A DNA stretch of 5,457 bases from Akkermansiaceae bacterium (GTDB taxonomy: Bacteria; Verrucomicrobiota; Verrucomicrobiia; Verrucomicrobiales; Akkermansiaceae), in the NCBI GenBank assembly GCA_903909905.1, contig CAIVXP010000094.1, positions 1 through 5,457 of the forward strand, read 5' to 3'. Positions within the stretch are counted from its first letter, which is position 1. Each line of letters opens with the position of its first letter. A program made the position numbers and the translations under genes. The notes beneath the pieces are model-generated. The model saw only the letters and a list, made by a program, of their open reading frames with translations, did no database searches and had not been told where the DNA came from. Positions 1 through 5,457 of this stretch are shown in pieces.

Positions 1-839
1 GAGACATCAATCCTCGCAAGATTGGTTTCATCCTCAGCCGCGGTGTTGGCGCAGGAGCGCACAAGGTCGCCGAAATCGTAAAGCGAAAGACCAGGCATCA
101 CCGTGTCGAGATCAATCACACAAATCCCCTCGCCCGTGATGTTGTCGAGCATCACGTTGTTGAGCTTGGTGTCGTTGTGGGTGACCCTTTCCGGGATTTC
201 CCCCTTAGCCGCCAGATCAAGCAACTTCGATGCCTCGTGCCCGCGCTGAAAGACGAACTCGAGCTCCGCAAGCACCTCGCTTTTGCGCCCCATCACATCT
301 TCATCGGCTGCCTTGCGCAGGCTCTCAAGACGCTTCGGTGTGTCATGGAAGTGCGGAATTGTCTCGTGCAAGCGACCACCGGGAAGATCGGCAAGCACCA
401 GCTGAAATTGACCAAACGCGCGCGCGGCCTGATAGGCCTGTCGCGGATCATCGACGGCATCGTAGGTACGTGCCCCTTCGATAAAACGATACACACGCCA
501 GAATTCCCCCTGAGGAGTCTGATGACATGAACGGCCATCATCGCATTTAAGCAAGGTCAGAGCCCGGCGGCTGTCACCACTGGTGTTTTTCAACGCCATG
601 TGAGAGGTGACCCGCATGATGTTTTCCATCAACTGCGGCACGTTTTTGAACACTTCGTGGTTCACTCGCTGCACGATGTAACGCACCCGCTTGCCTGACT
701 CATCATAGGTCGCGACAAAAGTGTCGTTGATGTGACCGCTGCCAAAACCCTGACCTTCAAGCAATGTGCCAGGAATGGCAAACGGATCGACAATCTTGCG
801 AAGATCTTCGAGCGGTGGATTTGCAGATCGGTTTACCAT
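1..839 (-). CDS. N-acetylhexosamine 1-kinase-like phosphotransferase (NahK-like, APH fold), 3' end beyond the window
   Basis: This partial gene starts at ATG 839 and stays open for 279 codons to the window edge. Translated by hand, it shows the aminoglycoside-phosphotransferase/choline-kinase fold: an N-lobe GSGHIN loop near residues 33-38, the motif HNDTKLNN with H221, N222 and catalytic-type D223, then IDLD (242-245) and DFGD (255-258) for metal and nucleotide binding. The run IPHFHDTPKRLE and the spacing of these motifs closely match Bifidobacterium NahK, which phosphorylates the anomeric C1 of GlcNAc or GalNAc with ATP. NahK is about 360 residues, so roughly 80 C-terminal residues are missing only because the window ends. 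The protein looks cytoplasmic. The start lies 9 bases after the deacetylase stop with no clear Shine-Dalgarno sequence, suggesting coupled translation. The family call is firm. The exact sugar is inferred; homologues are often labelled only as phosphotransferase. Confidence 0.88.
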   Translation of the reverse strand, partial: MVNRSANPPLEDLRKIVDPFAIPGTLLEGQGFGSGHINDTFVATYDESGKRVRYIVQRVNHEVFKNVPQLMENIMRVTSHMALKNTSGDSRRALTLLKCDDGRSCHQTPQGEFWRVYRFIEGARTYDAVDDPRQAYQAARAFGQFQLVLADLPGGRLHETIPHFHDTPKRLESLRKAADEDVMGRKSEVLAELEFVFQRGHEASKLLDLAAKGEIPERVTHNDTKLNNVMLDNITGEGICVIDLDTVMPGLSLYDFGDLVRSCANTAAEDETNLARIDV

Positions 840-848
840 GACAGTAAC

Positions 849-1703
849 TCAGCGGCCGAGTCGTTTTTGCAATTTGGTCAACACATTCTCACGGAAGCGG
901 AGGATAAAGCCATCGACGTAGTCCGCGATATCAAGCGAATCGTCGCGAACTAGCGGCGTGAGGTCCATCGCAAATGCAATGCCTTCGGCACGGTCGATGG
1001 CATGAGACTCGAAAAATGTCGCGTTGGCGCGCCGGCGTCCCAGCACGGCAAGGTCATAGCGTTTGCCACCCGCAATCTGCGAATCAAAGACACCAGTGAG
1101 CGCGGCGGCCAGATGGTCGTGGGAGCCAACATCGTGGGCAACTTTTTCCGAATCGCACATCCAGTCGAGATTGCGCCACACTTCGCAGCCATGCACGACT
1201 TCAGGCCGCTGCTCGGGCGGCAATGCACGCATCGCCTCAATCGCAGCTACCATGACGCCGATGTGCGTCTCATGTTTGTCCGCAGGATTATGCGTATAGA
1301 CCACCCGCGGGCGGGTAGCGCGTAGCAAAGCGATCAAATCGTCACGCAGCTCTGCATCATTCGGATCCTTCACCACCGAGCTGGGATAATCGAGCTGCGC
1401 CATAATTCCAAACCGACCGATCCGCGCGGAAATGTTCTGCTCTTGGCGGCGGACAGACTGCATCTGCTCATCACTGTAACACCCGTATGCCCCCACGCGA
1501 TCGCTGCCCGCCCCGTTGGTGCAGGTCACGCCCCCAAACCATTCATTGTCATTATGAAAACACTCAATGATGCCGTGAAAGGCCATGAACTCGAGGTCGT
1601 CTTGATGCGCGCCAATGCCAAGGTGCGTGATCCGAGACAAAGCGGCAGTTTCATCGATACCGTCGGGAATGAACAACTCGGCCTTGGATTGATGAAATTT
1701 CAT
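849..1703 (-). CDS. PIG-L/LmbE family zinc-dependent deacetylase
   Basis: A 284-residue protein of the PIG-L superfamily, whose members hydrolyse N-acetyl groups on GlcNAc-containing molecules (MshB, BshB, PIG-L). The N-terminal signature is GAHQDD: H33 and D36 are the expected zinc ligands and D35 the general base. The third expected ligand is H147, within HNPADKHETH (138-147). The usual Pro of AHPDD is replaced by Gln34. No signal peptide or membrane segment is visible, so it is probably cytoplasmic. I chose ATG 1703 because the family-like sequence begins there (MKFHQSKAELFIPDG). The frame continues upstream to TTG 1757, but those 18 residues look like translated leader. Neither start has a recognisable Shine-Dalgarno sequence. 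It precedes the NahK-like kinase by 9 bases, so an N-acetylated amino sugar or its conjugate is the likely substrate class. The substrate itself cannot be read from the sequence. Confidence 0.9.
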   Translation of the reverse strand: MKFHQSKAELFIPDGIDETAALSRITHLGIGAHQDDLEFMAFHGIIECFHNDNEWFGGVTCTNGAGSDRVGAYGCYSDEQMQSVRRQEQNISARIGRFGIMAQLDYPSSVVKDPNDAELRDDLIALLRATRPRVVYTHNPADKHETHIGVMVAAIEAMRALPPEQRPEVVHGCEVWRNLDWMCDSEKVAHDVGSHDHLAAALTGVFDSQIAGGKRYDLAVLGRRRANATFFESHAIDRAEGIAFAMDLTPLVRDDSLDIADYVDGFILRFRENVLTKLQKRLGR

Positions 1704-1802
1704 GGCGATTTGAATGAAACGGATTTTACAGCGTTTGTCGCGCCAATAGATCGCCAAGATTTTCGCGGTCGTGACGAACGAAAGAAACCGCAGTTAAATC
1801 CA
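1704..1802 (-). promoter_or_regulatory. intergenic region before the deacetylase-kinase pair; candidate promoter/operator
   Basis: These 99 bases are the longest clear non-coding gap in the window. On the coding strand they hold a TAAAAT at 1728-1723 that could be a -10 box, but no good -35 lies at 16-18 bases. Two TTGGCG copies (1757-1752 and 1746-1741) lie 11 bases apart, about one helical turn. An imperfect palindrome sits at 1766-1780. I see no hairpin with a T-run after the TetR stop, so read-through from upstream is possible. A promoter here is inferred from the gap size and change of function, not from a strong motif. Confidence 0.35.
1766..1780. promoter_or_regulatory. possible TetR operator (imperfect palindrome)
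   Basis: The plus strand reads CGGTCGTGACGAACG. TCGT and ACGA form a 4+4 palindrome around G1773, flanked by matching CG pairs after one mismatch. The stretch CGGNNGTGACGAA recurs at 2484-2496 directly before the TetR start. The site lies about 60-75 bases upstream of the deacetylase start. TetR-family dimers usually bind palindromes of this size, but the symmetry is short, so this is only a candidate. Confidence 0.25.
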
Positions 1803-2483
1803 TCAAAAATCAAAGATCGCCTGCGGGCTGTTTTTTGCCAATGGCATTGAATCCGCTCCCTCTCTCATCGCCGCCGCGGCAAACTTCACAAACCTTCCCA
1901 TGACGACCTCAACGCTGGCGGGATCAAGCAAACCCGACACGGTTGGTGAAACCAGCGTGTGCGCCAAAGCCCCCAGCAATCCATGCATGCGCCATGAGAT
2001 TTCACCCACGGATAGCGGCGACAATGTCTTGCCCAACAAGCGCCTCACTCGCTCGTCGATACCCTCATGCGTTAGAGAAATTTTCGCCGGCATCTTGTCG
2101 GCCGGCAAGGTGAGGACGCGCCCGATCAGCGGGGCCAATTGGGCATCCTTCCAACCCGATCGCTGAACTGCAGAGACCAGCGGCTTGAGCCATGCTTCAA
2201 GGACTTCTTCCAAGGGGGCGGACTTGCCAACAAAGCGTTTTTCCAAGCCCTCGAGCCGCGCCAAACGCTCTTCGTTGAAATGTCGAACCGCCTCTTCCAT
2301 GACGCGCGCCATAAGACCGTCACGACTGCCGAAATGATAATTCACTGCAGCCACATTCACCTTTGCCGCATGCGTGATATCTCGCACCGAGACCAAATCA
2401 AAACCGTGCTCCGCCAACAAAGCGGCTGCCACTTCCAGCATTCGCTTCTTGGTCTCGCTTTCGTTTGGCTGTGCCTTGCGCAT
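1803..2483 (-). CDS. TetR/AcrR family transcriptional regulator
   Basis: A 226-residue DNA-binding repressor of typical TetR size. Helix 1 is around residues 12-26. The helix-turn-helix covers about 33-51 and ends in the family hallmark VNYHFGSRDGL (47-57). The C-terminal ligand/dimer domain contains SWRMHGLLGALAHTL, which resembles the PsrA-like TetR C-terminal domain (WRxHxxLGA); that subfamily call is tentative and the ligand is unknown. I chose ATG 2483 because about ten residues before helix 1 is normal. The frame extends to GTG 2531, which would overlap the argG 3' end by 20 bases. The gene starts 28 bases after the argG stop on the same strand, so it may be co-transcribed with argG. 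It probably controls the following deacetylase-kinase genes, itself, or both. That role is inferred from position and from the repeated TTCGTCAC element. Confidence 0.88.
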   Translation of the reverse strand: MRKAQPNESETKKRMLEVAAALLAEHGFDLVSVRDITHAAKVNVAAVNYHFGSRDGLMARVMEEAVRHFNEERLARLEGLEKRFVGKSAPLEEVLEAWLKPLVSAVQRSGWKDAQLAPLIGRVLTLPADKMPAKISLTHEGIDERVRRLLGKTLSPLSVGEISWRMHGLLGALAHTLVSPTVSGLLDPASVEVVMGRFVKFAAAAMREGADSMPLAKNSPQAIFDF

Positions 2484-2498
2484 CGGGAGTGACGAAGC
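2484..2498. promoter_or_regulatory. second copy of the putative TetR-associated element
   Basis: The plus strand reads CGGGAGTGACGAAGC. Eleven of the first 13 bases match 1766-1778, including an uninterrupted GTGACGAA. It abuts the preferred TetR start codon, where a ribosome binding site would normally be. I saw no other copy of GTGACGAA in the window. It could be an autoregulatory operator, or chance; if the longer GTG 2531 start is used it would lie inside the coding sequence. Confidence 0.22.
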
Positions 2499-2511
2499 AA
2501 ACAAATCCGCA

Positions 2512-3795
2512 TCACTTCGCCTGACGCGCACTTGCCTTTAGGCGCAGCGCGTTGAGCGCGATGAATCCGGTGGCATCGTCCTGGTTATAAGCCTCCTCTT
2601 GGCCACCTTCCATGGTGGCCACCGCTTCGGAATACATGCTGTAAGGCGAGCGTCGACCGGCCTGCATCACATTGCCTTTGTAAAGCTTGAGTCGCACCTC
2701 GCCGCTGACGGTTCTCTGCGTTTCGCTGACCAATGCCTGGATCGCTTCGCGCTCCGGCGCAAACCAGAATCCGTTGTACACAAGTTGCGCGTACTTCGGA
2801 ATGAGGCTGTCGCGAATATGCATTGATTCGCGGTCAACAACCAGCGTCTCAAGATCGCGGTGCGCGGCGAGCAGGATGGTGCCACCGGGAGTTTCGTAAA
2901 TGCCGCGGGACTTCATGCCGACAAAACGGTTCTCGACGATGTCGACGCGGCCAATGCCGTTGCGACCGCCAAGCAAATTGAGCACGCGCATCACGCCATA
3001 GGGGCTCATCAATGCATAGCCATCACGCTGGCCGCTTACCTTCACATCGCCAAGCTCGGCGATGATCGCATCGAGGTTCTCATGACGCAGGCCGATGGCA
3101 TCGCCCTTTTCAAAAAGGATTTCCACATACTCGGGGCGATCCGGCGCATCCTCGGGCGATACAGAGAGAACATACATGTCGCGATCGGCAGGAGTTGTCG
3201 CATCGTACCATGGATCCTCCATTGCACCCGCTTCAAAGGATATGTGCAGCAGGTTGCGGTCCATCGAATACGGCTTCTTCATCGAGGCCTTGATCGGGAT
3301 GTTGTGAGCCTCGGCATAAGCAATCATCTCGGAACGGCCGGGGAATTGCGCACGGAATGATGCGTCGCGCCATGGAGCGATGCACCTCACATTCGGCGCG
3401 AGTGCCGCGGCGGAAAGCTCGAAGCGCACCTGGTCATTACCCTTGCCGGTCGCACCGTGCGCGATTGCATCGGCACCTTCGGCGATCGCGACATCCATCA
3501 TCGCTTTGGTGATGCATGGGCGTGCGATCGAGGTCCCCAAAAGATAGCGACCTTCGTAAATCGCGTTCGCTTGGATCATCGGGAAAATGTAGTTCGCGGC
3601 GAAGTCCTCCTTGAGGTCGCCGATGAAGCATTTCGAAGCACCGGTCGAAAGCGCTTTGGCCTCAAGACCGTCGAGCTCGTCACCTTGACCGACGTCCGCG
3701 CAGTAAGCGATGATCTCTGCATTGTATTTCTCCTTGAGCCAAAGAAGCAGGACCGAAGTATCAAGACCACCTGAGTAAGCGACGACGATTTTCAT
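2512..3795 (-). CDS. argG: argininosuccinate synthase
   Basis: A cytoplasmic enzyme that joins citrulline and aspartate with ATP to give argininosuccinate, AMP and pyrophosphate, the penultimate step of arginine synthesis. The 427-residue product begins [14 protein letters not shown], with the N-type ATP pyrophosphatase (PP-loop) motif SGGLDTS at 8-14. Further hallmarks are [10 protein letters not shown] (84-93), [14 protein letters not shown] (113-126), MDRNLLH (178-184) and the block [11 protein letters not shown]...[14 protein letters not shown] (280-306). ATG 3795 is chosen because the family starts exactly at this strand; the frame stays open a further 25 codons to GTG 3870. The protein is somewhat longer than the usual 400-410 residues because of extra sequence between FEKG (228-231) and the MSP motif (263-265), about 20 residues beyond what I expect. 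No Shine-Dalgarno sequence is evident. It follows a cysteine desulfurase gene and precedes a TetR gene. argH and the other arginine genes are not in the window. Confidence 0.97.
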   Translation of the reverse strand: MKIVVAYSGGLDTSVLLLWLKEKYNAEIIAYCADVGQGDELDGLEAKALSTGASKCFIGDLKEDFAANYIFPMIQANAIYEGRYLLGTSIARPCITKAMMDVAIAEGADAIAHGATGKGNDQVRFELSAAALAPNVRCIAPWRDASFRAQFPGRSEMIAYAEAHNIPIKASMKKPYSMDRNLLHISFEAGAMEDPWYDATTPADRDMYVLSVSPEDAPDRPEYVEILFEKGDAIGLRHENLDAIIAELGDVKVSGQRDGYALMSPYGVMRVLNLLGGRNGIGRVDIVENRFVGMKSRGIYETPGGTILLAAHRDLETLVVDRESMHIRDSLIPKYAQLVYNGFWFAPEREAIQALVSETQRTVSGEVRLKLYKGNVMQAGRRSPYSMYSEAVATMEGGQEEAYNQDDATGFIALNALRLKASARQAK

Positions 3796-3870
3796 GACGG
3801 CGCGGAGCCAAGCACGAAGCCAGGCCCCGGGCAAGGCAAACACGCCAAGGAAGTGGCAAACCAGCCACAC
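3796..3870 (-). other. 75-base gap between desulfurase and argG, open in the argG frame
   Basis: The desulfurase TGA (3873-3871) is followed at once by GTG (3870), from which 25 codons run in frame into argG. The translation is hydrophobic and ends with a tandem AWLR-AWLR (3825-3802) encoded by two 12-base units that differ only at three third positions. A small inverted repeat, GTGGC-6-GCCAC (3853-3868), follows the stop, but it has no T-run and is not a convincing terminator. I treat the stretch as an untranslated leader because ArgG proteins normally start at the [10 protein letters not shown] methionine, but translation from GTG cannot be excluded. Confidence 0.4.
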
Positions 3871-5031
3871 TCACGGCGAATACACTACTACAGGACCCAC
3901 GCCGTCACCTTGTATGCGACGCAAACGCCCGACCGCAGAAATCACCGCATCTGCCGCCACATGCGCATCATCCATCGTGTTGAAACGTGAAAAACTGAAT
4001 CTCAGGCTGCTCTTTGCCTGAGCTTCAGGAATCCCCATCGCCAGCTGCACATGCGAGGGGCGCTGACTACCGGTCATGCAGGCCGAACCGGCCGAACAGG
4101 CGACATTTTTATCATCGAGCAAAATCAACAAGCCCGCGGCTTCGCAACCAGCAAACGAAAGGTGGCTTGTGTTTGGAAGCCGCCGAGTGGTGTCGCCGTT
4201 GCGCGTCACATCGGCGAGCCCGCCAAGGACTTTCGACTCGAAGGCATCACGCATAGCTGCGATCGACGCTGCGCCGTCATCGCGCAAATGCTTGGCCGCA
4301 AGTTCGGCCGCCACGCCCATGCCGACGATGCCTGCGGTATTTTCCGTGCCGCTGCGACGCCCGCTTTCCTGTCCCCCGCCGCGCAGCAATGGCTCGAATG
4401 CCAAGCCACTGCGCACATACAAGGCCCCCACCCCTTTCGGGCCATGAAACTTGTGCGCCGAAATCGACAGCATGTCCACGTCCAGCGCTTTGACATCGAT
4501 GTCAATTTTGCCCGCCGCTTGGATTGCGTCGCTGTGAGTTGGCAAACCCGCCGCTTTGGCCAATTGAAAAAATTCCGAAACCGGTTGGATCACCCCAGTC
4601 TCGTTGTTGGCCATCATCACCGAAACAAACGCCGCAACTTTGAGTTGTTCGGCAAAGGTATCCATTTCAATCACTCCACCCACATTCACCGGCATAAGCG
4701 AAACTCCTCGCGCCATCGCCTCGACACAACGCAGCACCGCACTATGCTCGATCGCTGAAACCACCGCATTTCCGCCACCCGCCAACCGGTCCAGCGAATG
4801 AAGCGCGGTGTTGACACTTTCCGTGCCACCACCGGTGAACACGATCTCATCCGCATCGGCACCGATCAGCGCCGCCACTTGCTCGCGCGCGCGATCGATC
4901 GCCGCCCTCGCGCGCTTGGCCTCGCGGTACGCACCCGAAGGATTGGCATGGCCATCGCGCAACCACGGCAGCATGGCGTCCACCACTTCAGGCAGAAGCG
5001 CTGACGTCGCATTGGCATCAAGATCGATCAC
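3871..5031 (-). CDS. cysteine desulfurase (NifS/IscS family, class V aminotransferase fold)
   Basis: A PLP enzyme that takes sulfur from cysteine as a persulfide, giving alanine, to supply Fe-S clusters, thiolated tRNA or thiamine. From GTG 5031 it is 386 residues, normal for the family. It starts with the typical VIDLDANAT. Visible features are the PLP-stacking H96 (EHSA), MANNETG (140-146), D168 and Q171 near the cofactor, the Schiff-base lysine K194 in SAHKFHGPKG, the RSGTEN motif (226-231) and the active-site loop CSAGSACMTGS with expected catalytic C318. The GS..PSHV after the loop is more NifS-like than IscS-like, but no nitrogen-fixation genes are present, so I give no symbol. GTG 5031 is favoured because the conserved N-terminus begins there and it overlaps the preceding stop as GTGA. 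The frame extends to TTG 5109 without family-like sequence. A G7 run abuts the start. No IscU or MnmA gene is nearby to show the sulfur acceptor. Confidence 0.93.
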   Translation of the reverse strand: MIDLDANATSALLPEVVDAMLPWLRDGHANPSGAYREAKRARAAIDRAREQVAALIGADADEIVFTGGGTESVNTALHSLDRLAGGGNAVVSAIEHSAVLRCVEAMARGVSLMPVNVGGVIEMDTFAEQLKVAAFVSVMMANNETGVIQPVSEFFQLAKAAGLPTHSDAIQAAGKIDIDVKALDVDMLSISAHKFHGPKGVGALYVRSGLAFEPLLRGGGQESGRRSGTENTAGIVGMGVAAELAAKHLRDDGAASIAAMRDAFESKVLGGLADVTRNGDTTRRLPNTSHLSFAGCEAAGLLILLDDKNVACSAGSACMTGSQRPSHVQLAMGIPEAQAKSSLRFSFSRFNTMDDAHVAADAVISAVGRLRRIQGDGVGPVVVYSP

Positions 5032-5081
5032 CCCCCCAGCATCCCGCTCATGAGGCCAATGGCAACCAGGAAAAATCCCAT
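5028..5081 (-). CDS. 17-residue hydrophobic small ORF, or detached last helix of the upstream membrane protein
   Basis: ATG 5081 overlaps the stop of the membrane protein as TGATG, and its own TGA (5030-5028) overlaps the desulfurase start as GTGA. The peptide, MGFFLVAIGLMSGMLGG, is uncharged and could form a single membrane helix. A GGGGG run five bases before the ATG could pair imperfectly with the anti-Shine-Dalgarno sequence. There are two readings. It may be a genuine tiny membrane peptide or translational coupler. Alternatively one base is missing at the G5 run (5091-5087): adding one G carries the membrane protein frame straight into this ORF, as HWGAVMGFFLVAIG and onward, giving it one more helix and a direct GTGA overlap with the desulfurase. 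I slightly favour the second reading. Confidence 0.4.
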   Translation of the reverse strand: MGFFLVAIGLMSGMLGG

Positions 5082-5457
5082 CACAGCCCCCAATGCGCCC
5101 GCATTTCAACTACCATCTCCACTCCCAGTCGCCAAAAAAGCTGCCCCCATGTCGCCGCGTGACGCATCCATTCGTATGCAAAATCCCGCGTGTCACGCAG
5201 CGGCGAATCCCCTGCCACACACAACAAGCCAGCAAGCACCATCAGGTTCGCGAGGTAAATCACCACCAGCGAGAGAAATGTACCGTTTTCCTTCAGGTCG
5301 GGCTGATCACGCGGAATCATCCACAGCGTCCAGACCATGTGGAAGGTCCATGTCAAACCCATCAGGGCGTACATCACCAGGTCCCACCATGATGAGAGTT
5401 CCACAAAAAACCTCAGCGCCATGTAGACCACCGCGCAAACCACCGACCAAAACGGCA
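5081..5457 (-). CDS. unrecognised multi-pass membrane protein, 5' end beyond the window
   Basis: The frame is open from the window edge to TGA 5083-5081, about 124 codons, so the N-terminus is missing. An internal GTG at 5443 is not a convincing start because the hydrophobic sequence continues upstream of it. Three hydrophobic stretches are visible: SVVCAVVYMALRFFV, LVMYALMGLTWTFHMVWTLWM and FLSLVVIYLANLMVLAGLLCV. The second and third are separated by a polar loop containing IPRDQPDLKENG, and the third is followed by a Trp- and Arg-rich tail (RDTRDFAYEWMRHAATWGQLFWRLG). It is therefore probably an inner-membrane protein. I do not recognise the family and see no catalytic or metal-binding motif. 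It overlaps a 17-codon hydrophobic ORF by TGATG and lies about 50 bases before the desulfurase, so it is probably co-transcribed with it. The C-terminus may be incomplete because of a frameshift at the G5 run. Confidence 0.75.
   Translation of the reverse strand, partial: PFWSVVCAVVYMALRFFVELSSWWDLVMYALMGLTWTFHMVWTLWMIPRDQPDLKENGTFLSLVVIYLANLMVLAGLLCVAGDSPLRDTRDFAYEWMRHAATWGQLFWRLGVEMVVEMRAHWGL

Noticed and set aside
1704..1757. 18-residue N-terminal extension of the deacetylase from TTG 1757
   Set aside because: The sequence is basic and not family-like, TTG is a rare start, and the conserved part begins at ATG 1703.
1763..1792. GCGGT...ACCGC inverted repeat downstream of the TetR gene as a terminator
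   Set aside because: It is a five-base stem with a 17-base loop and no T-run; more likely chance or part of a protein-binding site.
1443..1850. A 135-codon plus-strand open frame crossing the deacetylase start and the gap before it
   Set aside because: It spans a non-coding gap, but most of it is the shadow of the deacetylase. It has no family-like sequence and no ribosome binding site that I could see.
2860..3360. A 166-codon plus-strand open frame opposite argG
   Set aside because: It is antisense to a highly conserved part of argG and resembles no known protein; its openness follows from the codon bias of argG.
3853..3868. Inverted repeat GTGGC-6-GCCAC after the desulfurase stop as a terminator
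   Set aside because: The stem is only 5 bp and no T-run follows, so it does not meet the usual pattern of an intrinsic terminator.
4051..4758. A 235-codon plus-strand open frame opposite the desulfurase
   Set aside because: It lies wholly antisense to a gene with complete family motifs. Its His/Arg-rich composition is typical of a shadow of GC-rich coding sequence, and it shows no recognisable domain.
1..5457. Defence system, CRISPR array, mobile element or tRNA
   Set aside because: I found no regularly spaced repeats, transposase or integrase motifs, terminal inverted repeats or cloverleaf-like sequence; all long coding frames are explained by metabolic or regulatory genes.

Overview
The window is a run of co-directional bacterial genes, all read from the minus strand, so transcription runs from high to low coordinates. 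It is densely coding. I see no tRNA, rRNA, CRISPR array, insertion sequence or clear intrinsic terminator. The gene complement is chromosomal housekeeping plus sugar metabolism: an N-acetylhexosamine-kinase-like enzyme, a PIG-L deacetylase with an AHQDD signature, ArgG and a NifS-type desulfurase. Together with start codons that lack Shine-Dalgarno sequences, this suggests an environmental member of the Verrucomicrobiota or a related PVC lineage. That placement is inferred from general resemblance, not from a search, and is tentative.

Layout in order of transcription: (1) 5457-5081, the C-terminal part of an unrecognised multi-pass membrane protein that runs off the window. (2) 5081-5028, a 17-codon hydrophobic reading frame joined to its neighbours by TGATG and GTGA overlaps; it is either a tiny gene or the frameshifted last membrane helix of the preceding protein. 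(3) 5031-3871, a PLP-dependent cysteine desulfurase of the NifS/IscS family. (4) 3795-2512, argininosuccinate synthase (argG), after a 75-base gap that is itself open in the argG frame. (5) 2483-1803, a TetR-family repressor, 28 bases after argG. (6) 1703-849, a PIG-L/LmbE-type zinc deacetylase, after a 99-base gap that is the best candidate regulatory region in the window. (7) 839 to the left edge, the first 279 codons of a kinase closely resembling N-acetylhexosamine 1-kinase (NahK), 9 bases after the deacetylase.

The genes fall into two functional blocks. The upstream block (membrane protein, desulfurase, ArgG) is tightly packed and concerns sulfur mobilisation and arginine synthesis. The downstream block (deacetylase and kinase) looks like a small amino-sugar module. 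The TetR gene sits between them. A sequence reading TTCGTCACNNCCG on the coding strand occurs just before the TetR start and again before the deacetylase, and could be a shared operator.

Most of the window is ordinary and well explained. The least ordinary points are the two G-run junctions around 5028-5095, the shared TTCGTCAC element, the deacetylase-kinase pairing and an apparent insertion in ArgG.
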